Assembly (NCBI RefSeq): GCF_030867145.1
Contig: NC_134436.1
Coordinates: forward strand, 5,208,001-5,272,000
DNA: 64,000 nt
Direction: 5' to 3'
Origin: Opisthocomus hoazin
Lineage: Eukaryota; Chordata; Aves; Opisthocomiformes; Opisthocomidae
Below the pieces are notes generated by a model. That model ran no database searches, was not told where the DNA came from, and saw only the letters and a program-made list of their open reading frames with translations. The position numbers were made by a program, and so were the translations under genes. Numbering within the stretch: position 1 is the stretch's first letter; every line of letters begins with the position of its first letter. Of the stretch, positions 25,351 to 34,850 are shown piece by piece.

Positions 25351-27495
25351 CCTCAGCTGAGCGAAGCCAGCCCCCGGGCTCTCCCGGAGGGATGCTCTCC
25401 TGCTCGACGGCTGCCTGTGGAGCTGCGGATGGAGAAGCGGATGTCTCTCAGCCCATGCTCTGCTCGGGTGGGTGGGTGGGAAGGCTGCTTCCTTCTGGGG
25501 GGAGTCTCATCCTTCCATCTCCCTTTTTTTACGCCTTTCCTTTTCAGAGATGGAGAGGAACAGAAGAACCGCACCAAAATACCACCAAGGAAAGGAAATA
25601 AATATTATGCCTAAGAACTGCAGGGGTTCCTCAAAAGCCCTGCCAGACATATCCTTCTTCCCACCGCCTCCCAAGCCATCTGCAGAGCAAGCCAATCGCA
25701 GCAGGTGGGCCGTGTTAACCCACCAGTGATGTACCAGGAGATATATACCCACCAACACCAGCACCCACGTGTGCCGGACCCTGCTCAGTGCAGCCCTCAC
25801 CCCACCAGCCGGAGGGAGGGTGTCCCTGTAGGCTGCTGCAGCCCCAGACCACTCCTTTTTCTCCCCAAAGGCAAGGAGGCAGAGGAGATTTTAAGGACCA
25901 GCTTGCTCAGCCACCAGAGGGAAAGGCTGATGTGACAGTCCCGGCGCTGGGAGGAAAAGTCACGGTCACCAAGAAGAGTGTTGTGACCCCCTCCTGAGCA
26001 CTGTCCCCTCACCATCTGGGCTGTCCCCAGTCTGTCTGTACAGATATTGGCAGTGGTGACAGATCTGGAATGGCCAAGAGAGAGGAGCTGGCGGAACTAA
26101 TGCATTAATTATTACGATGCTTCAGGAATAAATCCCTATAGACTAGACCTGTGACCCCAAGCCATCAGGACATTAGCAGCTGGGAGGATGGCTGTAGGAC
26201 GCTGCGAGAGCATTGCTGAGCTGTAAACCACGCAGGCTGTGTCTTGGGGGAAGACAGGCAAAGTAATGCTAACAAAGAAACTAGAACAGAAAAATGAGCT
26301 TGAGCTGAGACTTGCCAGAAGCACAGACAATGAAATAAGATCTAAAAACATCTCCTGCTTCCTGTGCACACACAGGCAGGTTCCCAACACGCAGATGCTT
26401 CTTCATAGACAATGTTGTATCAACGAACATAAACCTTCTCCCCAGGAGGTTGACTGCACCTAAGCCCTTTCATTTCAAGCTCAGAAAGAGCATCAGTTAT
26501 ATTCAATTATTGCAGTAGCGTTCTTCAGCTCCTGCGTGATGCTATTAGTGCCCGTAGCAGACGTAAATGTCATTTACAAGGTGTGAAAATCTGGCTCCTC
26601 TGAAGCTCAGTTCCTCAGCCAGACACAGGGAACAGCCCGGTCTCCCAGGGGTGCAGAGCTGTAGTTCAGGCACCACGCACTCACCGCCCGTCACATGGCA
26701 GAAAGCAGCCCGGACGAGTTATTTCACACTCCACTGCACAGCTGGGCTGTCAAATTTCAAAATTTTGCATTTTGTTTGTCACTTTGGGTTGGCTTGGTAG
26801 CACAAGCTGTGCTGCACATCCCCAGAACGGTGCATAGGGCAACATAAAAATGAGAAGGGAAGAGAATTTTTTTTTCAAATCTAATAATGAAAAACAACAC
26901 CAAAAGGAGAAGAGTTCAAAACGAGCACGACTGAAGACATACCAAGATTTGGCCTCATTAGGGTGCTCAGGACTTACTGTGTCCTGCGGACCATTCAGGG
27001 AAGCAGGACTTGGTCTCTGCTTTATGAGGTGGGAAATGGTGTCTGAGGGTCAGGGCACAGAGGCCATGGACAACAGGACGCACCCCGAGGTGGGACGCTC
27101 TCTTCCAGGCTCAGCTCCGTACCTCGGAGCTCTGTCCTGAGCAGGAAGACAGCTGCAAAGCCTCGATGGGGCAAGTGAAAGCGTAGCTGCTCCTCAGCCA
27201 CTGGTGCCCTTACACCCAGGGATCATGCTTTTTTCCCCTCATCTGTCTTGGTTTTCAGCCCTTCAAAGGCAGGCTTTGCTTCTCTAGAAGTGTCACTCCC
27301 ATTTCAACAGCAAAAATACATTTTCTTCAAGCATCTCTGTGCATTAGGTCTTTCAGGAGCCGAGTGCAGATGTGAGAGGTGACCCAGGACCTGCCCCATC
27401 CTCAGCTGCCTGCAGGGACTGGGGAGGCCCTTGGGGGACCTTTTTCAGGAGGAAGGGGATGATTCACCCTCTCCCACCAAACAGCAAGTCCACAA

Positions 27496-27690
27496 ATCAT
27501 AAGATGGTTTGGGTTGGAAGAGACCTTAAAGCTCATCTGGTTCCAACCCCCCTGCCATGGGCAGGGACACCTTCCACCAGCCCAGGGTGCTCAGAGCCCC
27601 GTCCAACCTGGCCTTGAACCCTGCCAGGGAGGGGGCAGCCACAGCTTCTCTGGGCAGCCTGGGCCAGGGCCTCACAAACCTGCAAGAGGT
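27496..27690 (-). mobile_element. CR1 LINE 3' end, antisense
   Basis: The + strand begins 'aagatggtttgggttggaag' and continues with 'ccatgggcagggacaccttc', 'gggtgctcagagccccgtcc' and 'ccacagcttctctgggcagc', the standard reverse-complement tail of avian CR1. It is short (about 190 bp) and well conserved, so a relatively young truncated insertion. It matches the tail of the larger copy at 59.8-60.8 kb. Confidence 0.93.
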
Positions 27691-29748
27691 GGATGAACCT
27701 GCTCTCAGGGGCCCCTGGCTCTCCCTGTGCTCATCCCCTCCATAAAATCAGAAGGTAACACTGAAAGTGACCTCCACATGCCACCTTGCCCAGCCTCCCA
27801 CCCCCGTCAGGTCCCTTGTGTGCTGGCTCACTCAGGATCGCATCCTTCACCACCCAAAGACTTCTCTGCCTCTCCTCACAGCCTCCTCCAGCAATGCCTT
27901 CCTCACCCCGGGGAGCCCAGACCACCCCTCCAGACACAAGCTTACCCCCACACTGGGCAGAGGCAGAAGAAACACCCACCCCAGCTCGCTGCCCGCACCC
28001 TGCCCAGCATGGCCACAGACCCCCAAGGAGAGGACATCTGACCACCCTCAGGCTTAGCCAGCTCCCAGCACCAGGTGATGCCACAGCCCCCTCATCCTCA
28101 GCTGATGCCCCAGATGCCTCCCACGATTTGAGGCAACCCGGCAGCCTCAAGGTCAGAGATTCCCACAGCCCCAGCTGCAAACCCCCTGCTAACTGCTCCT
28201 GGGAGCTGTGTGCCTGGGCAGGGGTTATATGGGCGCTCCCACCCTCAGCAGGTGAACATCCTAATGAGGAGAGAAATTAAAGGACACGCAAGTAATCCCT
28301 AATCAGGACAGAGTTAATAGGTGATGCAGCAGCATTTAAAAGCTTCCTAAGGCAGCAGTCTGGCTTTTCCCAAAGCAGCTAACTGCAAAGTCTCTGCCAG
28401 CTCCTGCTTGCTGTGCTCCGGGAGCTCCCCTGTGTGGAGGGTATGATAAGGAGAGTTATTGTTGCTCTGTGTTCTTAAAAAGATTATTGTTAGGGAGGGG
28501 AAGAAAGTTACAAGTGAAAGAAATTGGAACAAGCTCAGTGTTTGAATAGAGAGTAATAATGTTATGATAATTTGCATGCACAGCCTCTGCCACTCGAGAG
28601 CCCTAACGTATTTTATAAAGTCTTGCGCTGCAAAGAGCAATCCTATAAGCAGATAGCAGTAGAGCTGGCCAAATATAAAAGGGGAATCTGTAAAAATGAC
28701 ATTTCATTGTGTCGGAGAAAGCAATGAGAAGCAGAGTTGAGATGTAACCCTTGGTGTCCTTCTGGAGGAGAAGACTGGCGTAAGATTGGCACTTGCTCGT
28801 ATGATCTAGTTTGCTATCATGAGTCTTGCAGTCATTTTTTTTCCCTGTATATCAAAAGGGTATTTCTAAATACCTGTTTGCAAATGAAATACATGGAAAT
28901 AGTCCTGAAGGCCAAAACTTCAGCACTAGATCTTTCCAGAAAAGGTCACATAGAAGAAGGGGCCGCTGACAGCTCCTGGACTGGGCTGGAAGGATCAGAG
29001 CACAGGACAAATACGGGGGACGCTGGAGCCCCATCAGCACCACCGTTCACTGCCAGTTTCATGTGCTTTTGGTCCGACAACCTGCAACACCCCAACAAAG
29101 CGTTCTGCAGCGGTGGGGTTCCCCCGGCTCCTCCACGGAGTAAGTGATAGATCTGGGCCACAGCATGCTGTAGCATAAATCAGAGCTTTACGAGTCCCCG
29201 GCGGCTGCAAATCAATGAGTTCTGGTAATAATTACCCATTTGATTTTTCTCTTTATTAATATTTAGACTTTTTAATCTTTTCATTGCGAACACGATGCTT
29301 CCCTGCTGCGGTTGTCCTTCAGGGGGAGCTGCCACAAAAGCTCCCGTTTCTCAAAGACTTTGTCTTGAACCAGGCTGCTCCCTGACCCAGAACGACACAA
29401 CCACGAAAGGCGGGTGACAACCCGGCCGATTCACCCCGGCTGGGTGTCACCGTCCCAGCGCACAGCGGGTGTCCCCGAGACGCAGCGTGGCCACTCTGGG
29501 TACCCCAGTGCAGATCCACTGGTTGTAAGGGGGTTTCTCTAGCTCTTAGGCTGAGCCCTCACCCTTGGCACGGGTGACCACCCAGATTATCGCAACCTAC
29601 AGCCGTCGTTTAAAGAGATGGCCCCGGAAGGTGGTTCGCTCGTCAGCTGGTGCTTGCTAATGAGGGATGTACAAACTAAAAAATAAGCCCTGTGTTGATA
29701 TGCAAAGGGAGACAGGACTCTCAGTGATTTTCAGTTGAAATGACAGAC

Positions 29749-29795
29749 CTTATCTCCTCTAACACAGGCGTGGGAAAGCTGATAATGCACTATCA
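29749..29795. promoter_or_regulatory. Cluster of three GATA-type sites
   Basis: Within 47 bp there is CTTATCT at 29749-29755 (AGATAAG on -), TGATAA at 29780-29785 and CTATCA at 29790-29795 (TGATAG on -). The cluster lies in an AT-rich block midway between PCDH12 and SMIM33/ECSCR. GATA factors act in endothelial and blood-cell enhancers, so this is a candidate enhancer. There is no conservation evidence. Confidence 0.25.
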
Positions 29796-31066
29796 CCTCT
29801 GGAAAACAAAAGGGAAAAATCAAAACAGAAAACAACCCCTAAAAAAAGCAATATAAATTATGTTTATTATAAAGACCAAAATTTTCCAGCAAGTCCAACC
29901 ACTACTCAGCTTTAAATTAGTGAGAAAAGAAGCTGGAAATAAGTGAAAGGATGCTGGAGCATCTGCCATGTCAGAATTACCTCCAGCGCCCAGAAGAACA
30001 GGTAAAAGACCCCGTTTTTTGTCCGACAGTGCACAGAGGGATCTGTGCCAGGGATGTCGCTTAGCACAGACACGGATCTGGCTTTTCTGTTCTGGGATGG
30101 GGAGGAGAGGCAGGAACCATATTTTGACTCCTGGGACTATTCAGCAGAATAAATCCTTGAGGGTAATCCCAGAAGCTGTGCTCCCTCCCCAGGGACTGTC
30201 CTCCGAACCCATGGGGTGAAGACAGACTTTGATGTCCAGCTTCCACCAAGTGAGGAGAACCTGAGACCAATTTCTTGTCCAAAGCAATGCCCAGCACCTT
30301 CAGCAGCAGAAAGACTCCCAGGGCTGAGCAGGTCACCATGGTCTGCTACCACCAGGAGCCTTACGAGGCTAAAGATGAAGGTTCACCTCTCCATCTGCTC
30401 CTTCTGTGCCACCTCAGCAAGCTTCCGCCCAGGATGACTGAGCCACATCAACATCCATCCCAACAGGGCTGGCTGTGCTGATCTCACCATCGCTCCCTCC
30501 TCAGCTGGGACGTGTCCTGCTGCTTCCAATGCTGAAACCACCCGAGTGAACAGGTCCCCAGGCAGAGCATCCCTTGGGACAGTAACAGCAGACAGCAATG
30601 GGGACAACGCAGAAGACCACAAGGAAGAGGACCTCAGGTCTCCCTATCCCTGCCATCGTGCACAGAGATGCTGCAGGCTCTTCCCAGAGATGCACGTGTT
30701 TCTTCACCGGTGCCAACACCTCAAGACGTTCAGCCAGCTGCAAAGGGTGGCTGATGTGCTGTTATCACCTCTTCTGCCTCTGCCGTGTCACCTCTCTTCT
30801 GTCATCCACCTCCACCACGGGACTGGACATGTCCTCTGCCACCAGCTCCACTGCTGAAACACCAACACGGGTTCAGGTGCTGCCTCCTCCCCGCTGGCTG
30901 TTTGCCACGACGGGCTGAGCCCACTGCCAGGGCTGGCAGGAGGGAGGATGGTGCTTCAGCCCTCCGATGGAGAGAAAGGGGCTGTGGCATGCAGGAAAAG
31001 AGGGGCTGGGGGCTTTTCTGTGCCATGTAAACGGCATAAAGAGGACACCATGCATGTGGAAACATC

Positions 31067-31072
31067 TTTAAT
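31067..31072 (-). terminator. Candidate SMIM33 polyadenylation signal (ATTAAA)
   Basis: TTTAAT on + reads ATTAAA, the commonest variant signal, on -. It lies about 435 bases past the SMIM33 stop. I noticed no AATAAA on - between the stop and this point. Confidence 0.3.
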
Positions 31073-31507
31073 CCGGAAAGTGCTTCCAGATGATGCAACT
31101 TCCAACTCCTGCCAAGGGGCTGAGCATACGCCCAGTGCTCCCCAGCTGGGGCAAGGACAGCTCTCCTGGGCACTCCCAGGCAGCGTGGGATGGGTAAAAC
31201 CAGGGTGAGAAAACCCAAAAGAGATACTAATGCTGCCCCACATAGGCTGACCCAGCCCCAGAGCCTGGGCTGAGGACCCAGATCTTGCTTGGGGACAGTG
31301 ATCCCCCTGGGCTGGGCTTTCGGGGGCTGGTGATGGGCCACTGCAGTGGCACAACCTTCTATCTGAGCCTGCCTGGGGAGAGACGCAGTCCTGGGGAGCT
31401 GAAACCTCCTCGTGTGGGAACTGGTGAGTCTCGGGCTAACATCCCAGTCACTATTTTTCCAGCAGAACACAGTCGCTTGAGTCCTACCCAGGTGGCCCAC
31501 AGCCTCG

Positions 31508-31930
31508 TCACAGGTACGTGATCTCGATGACGTTGGGCTCAGCGCTCGCACAGGGAAGGTGATGCTTGCAGGAGCACTGGCAGCTCATGCCAGCCGCATC
31601 CACACCGCCCGGCTCCCACTGGCAGGGCTGGACAGGCAGCTTCTTCTGGGAGCCCAGCTGCTTCCAGTCCGTGAGGTGCACCCCATCGTCCAGGTCCTGC
31701 GGCATGGGCTCGTGGTAGAGGGTGATCTGGACAGTGCGGAGGTGAGGGCCGTAGTGCACCACGATGATGATGAAGACGGCCAAGAGGACGAAGATGACGA
31801 CAATCACGGAGATCACGGGCAGGGCATCGGATTTCTTCGTCACGCTCCTGACAACGGAGACGGGCGTGAAGGCGGCCGCCTCCTGGGGCTCAGGCTGTCT
31901 TAGCTGGCTGCCGGGCGCGGAGGCATTCAT
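31508..31930 (-). CDS. SMIM33: SMIM33, small integral membrane protein 33, complete
   Basis: This is a single coding exon of 140 residues (human about 132) with one membrane helix and no known function. The core 'LPVISVIVVIFVLLAV' followed by 'HYGPHLR' corresponds almost position by position to the human membrane segment and its 'HFGPRL' follow-on. Downstream 'DDGVHLTDWKQLGSQ' matches human 'DGGIYLIHWRVLGPQ'. A cytosolic-side cysteine cluster 'CQCSCKHH' has no counterpart I remember in human. The C-terminus 'EITYL' parallels human 'EVTCL', both fitting a class I PDZ ligand (T-x-L). The ATG at 31930 sits 17 bases into an exon whose acceptor ends at 31947, so at least one noncoding 5' exon is implied. 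It is divergent from ECSCR, as in human. Confidence 0.9.
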   Translation of the reverse strand: MNASAPGSQLRQPEPQEAAAFTPVSVVRSVTKKSDALPVISVIVVIFVLLAVFIIIVVHYGPHLRTVQITLYHEPMPQDLDDGVHLTDWKQLGSQKKLPVQPCQWEPGGVDAAGMSCQCSCKHHLPCASAEPNVIEITYL

Positions 31931-32429
31931 GGCTGAGCAGGCTGACCTGGGACAGAGAAAGGCAGGGTGGAAAGGGGTGGCTGCTGAGCAGAGGTTGTCT
32001 GATGTCCTCATCTCCTGCCCTCAAGTCAGCGGCTGCTGCCTTCACCTGCAGCTGCTGGGGAATGGGACCATCCCGTAACTGCTCCCTGCCTCGGGCTTGC
32101 AGGACAGGATAAATTTTGGTGGTTATACCTGGGGTTGTAGGGACGGCACCCTGGACACGTTCAGCCAGGGAGGCCGTGCCCTGCATCCCCTTGTCCTGGA
32201 CACCTTCGGCGTGGGGCTCTTCTCCCCACCACACCTCGCTCCCCGGAGGAGAGCCCTCCACCCTCCCCTCTTTGCCCCCAGCCCCACGGTGCTAACCCAA
32301 GACCAAACCCCGCAGGGACCTCCCTGGGAGATCCAACCCCACCGAAACACACCACGAGGCATCCCTCGCCACAGCCACTAACTCCTCGGGAGCCAGCACG
32401 GGGGGAGCAGGGCTGAGAGGAGGGAGGGG

Positions 32430-33120
32430 GAGCCCTCCCCAGCCGCGCAGGGGTACCTCGGTGTCCCCGTTGCGTGGCAGTCGTCATCTCCAGCGGCGAG
32501 GCGGAGAAGCTGACGGCAGGACCAGCAGAAAAGCGTCCGGGATGGTTCCCCGGTGTGGGTGCAGCCAGACTCACCTCGCCGGCTGCCACGTCACGCCTCG
32601 TCCCCACACCCCCGGGACTCCCCGGGGCAGAGGAGGAAGCGCCTGCTCATCGCGGGCGGGAGAGGTGTTCCCTCACTTCGCTGGGTGCCACATCAGCACC
32701 ACAGCCCCCTCCCTCGCTGTCACACACCCTCGCCGGAAAAAATCCCTCCTCTCGCCCGCTGCAAGACAAGCGCCCTTTTGTTCAGGGGGGAAAGCACCTA
32801 CCGCCCTTCGGCTGCACACGCAGCCCCCGGCCGCCCAGCTGCAGGAAACCTCTCTCCTCCCACCCACTCGGCGTTCACGTTTAATGCAGTTAAGAAACCG
32901 GTGTAAAAAAGTCACCCTTCTGCACGTGAGCCCTTGGCAAAGCGTATCCGCACAACGCTCTGGGCTCGCAGGACCCTCGCCAGCAGCGGTGCGAGTCCGT
33001 GGCGAAGCTCTGGACCCCAGGACCTGCTCAGGGTCAGAGGCGGGAGCCAGTGGCAGGTCGGTGCTCGCTCATCTCTCCCCCCGCACCTCGGCCGCGCGAG
33101 CAAGGCCACAGGGACGCCCT
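32430..33120. promoter_or_regulatory. CpG-rich segment, possible SMIM33 first exon/promoter
   Basis: CpG density rises here relative to its surroundings, notably around 32460-32670 and 32930-33120. A plausible - strand donor (CGAG|GTACCC, GT at 32456-32455) would end a noncoding exon able to splice to the SMIM33 coding exon at 31946. The 296-residue + strand frame over this region looks like a GC-driven chance frame. No core promoter element is obvious. Confidence 0.3.
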
Positions 33121-34719
33121 CGAGTCAGCAGCCTTTACCCCCGCACGCAGGCAGGTACTGTCCCCCTGTCCGGGGATGCCGTGCGGTCAGACCCCATGCC
33201 ACGCTGGTGGCCCCGAGCACATCTCAGGGCAGAAAAGATGGCTCCTCCAGAGCTTTGTCTAAACAACCATCACAAAACATGTCTCCCCATCTTTCTGCCC
33301 CGAAACAAAACTGCTCTTACCTGGAGGCTCTCAGCAGACAAGCTGGGGTGAATATCGGGGCTCTGTCTTCCCTGCACGTGGGGAGGACGGGGTGGGAAAA
33401 GCCTCTCCCCCCATCCGGCCGAGCGTCCAGGAGATTTGGCCGCACGTTAGAGCTTCTGGGAATTTGCACTCATTTCAGGATTCAGTAAAACCTTAATCTG
33501 CAGCGTAATCTCTGAGCATCACATCTGTGCAGGAGAAAGAAAAAATGGGGCGGGGAGGCTGCCAACAGAGGTTTTGTAAAACCAAAGGCCGCTGCGGGAC
33601 GCTGGGTGCTGTCGGCCTGACGGTTTGCTTGGGGTTTTGGAGGTGTTTGAAGAGACCCGCTGAAATGCAAGGAGCTGCGCAGTGCACGGGACATCTCTCC
33701 CACCGTTCCTGCTGCCATGTCCTGGTCGTGGAAAGCCAGCACCTTGCCGGCAGCAGAAGACACCCCACTGATGCGCTCCCTGCAGCGAAGGAGCAGCTCC
33801 GTCACCCTCAGCCGAGGCTCTGTGGCTTTCCAGGGGGCTGTGGGAGGGGGCTGGACCAGCCCCTCGAGCCAGGAGACACAATCCTGTGGATTTGCATTCT
33901 CAACACCTGCACAGACCTTCCGAGATGGGCAGATACGGGAGCCTTTCCCATGTGGAGACAGCAAGACCCTTCCTTCCCCTTGCAAACACCCATTCGCACC
34001 CAGCACGGGGCAGCTTATTACCTCTGAAGTTCACGCAATGCGACTAGGGGACAGACAGACAGACAGACAGGACGTTCACAGACAAGTGCATCACAAAGTC
34101 AACACCAAGAAACCAAATGCCCCAAACCCCTTGGGCCAGACGGGGGACAGGACCAGCCCGTTTTCCCAGTTCCTCCCCTTGTCAAGGGACTGGGTTGGGG
34201 TAAGTCAAAGCCTGCCCTGTGCCCTGTGTCCTGTGGGGAAGGGTGCTGCTACCAGCTGAAAACCAGCATCCCAAAGCCAGCACAACCTGGTGCCCAGACT
34301 TGCTGGAGCTGCACAAGGAGTTGCCCTGGCCCTGCAAGGAGCAAATATTTCCAAATCCCTCCTGGAGATGCTAAGAAATCCCCTCTCAGCTGGGAGGGGA
34401 GGACCGGCTCCTCCAGCAGCTCCTTGCCCAGGAAGGACCAATGCAGCTTGCAGCCCTCACGGCTGATGCTGAGCAGACTGGAGCTGGGGTGCACACCCTC
34501 ATCACAAACACAGCATCTCCAAAAAAACCCAAGCACCACAAAGAAGCCACTGAACCCAAAGCAAGGCAGGCCCGCTGTGCCACCGCTCTCCCCCACCACG
34601 AGAGCCGAATTCCCCCAACAAACTGATGGTGAGGTTTCCTTTGCCATCGGTAAGCGATGTCTCACATCCTCTCCGACCATAATGGGCTGAAAAACACAAT
34701 TCCCCTGTGGATTCAGCCC
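33121..34719. other. SMIM33-ECSCR divergent interval, no gene seen
   Basis: No exon resembling a known protein was found. Open frames of 140-185 residues overlap on both strands without domain signatures. The only discrete element is the short (GACA)n tract at 34050-34070. Confidence 0.5.
34050..34070. repeat. (GACA)n microsatellite
   Basis: About five perfect tandem GACA units occur between SMIM33 and ECSCR. It is a simple repeat of interest only as a possible length-polymorphic marker. Confidence 0.95.
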
Positions 34720-34746
34720 GTTTCCTTCTATTCTTTAACAGGAAGC
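34720..34746 (+). promoter_or_regulatory. ECSCR proximal promoter with FOX::ETS-type composite site
   Basis: AACAGGAAGC at 34737-34746 matches the FOX::ETS composite (AACAGGAAG core) typical of endothelial enhancers and promoters. It lies about 105-115 bases upstream of the ECSCR ATG. A second ETS core, GTTTCC at 34720-34725 (GGAAAC on -), sits 12 bases before it. There is no TATA box at a usual distance. Motif match and position are seen in the sequence; factor binding is inferred. Confidence 0.5.
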
Positions 34747-34850
34747 TCTGCGAGAGTCAGCCCAGGCAGGCAAATCGCTCCTCACCCTCTCGTCCCTCCC
34801 GGGATGGACAGAGCCTCAGCCGGGCTGCAGAGCCACAGGCCGCCGCGAAG

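Larger units (their letters stand above)
23970..31066. other. PCDH12-SMIM33 intergenic stretch, no gene supported
   Basis: I see no exon chain on either strand that resembles a known protein, and in particular nothing like RNF14 (RING/IBR cysteines) or STING1. The longest frames (149-164 residues near 27.7-28.3 kb, 125-143 near 25.2 kb) overlap each other on both strands and look like GC-rich chance frames. The content is a MIR-like fragment near 25.3 kb, a CR1 at 27.5 kb, an AT-rich block at 28.2-28.7 kb with a perfect octamer ATTTGCAT (28570-28577), another AT-rich block at 29.2-29.9 kb, and otherwise unremarkable sequence. Confidence 0.55.

Noticed and set aside
30802-31551. 249-residue - strand frame next to SMIM33
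   Set aside because: It lies in the SMIM33 3' UTR region, lacks domains and competes with overlapping frames in both strands.
32461-33351. 296-residue + strand open frame
   Set aside because: GC-rich, low-complexity Ser/Arg/Pro translation with no start context or family match, overlapped by several other frames.
34707-34850. In-frame upstream ATG for ECSCR
   Set aside because: It would place 48 polar residues ahead of the signal peptide, and the human leader aligns to the ATG at 34851.
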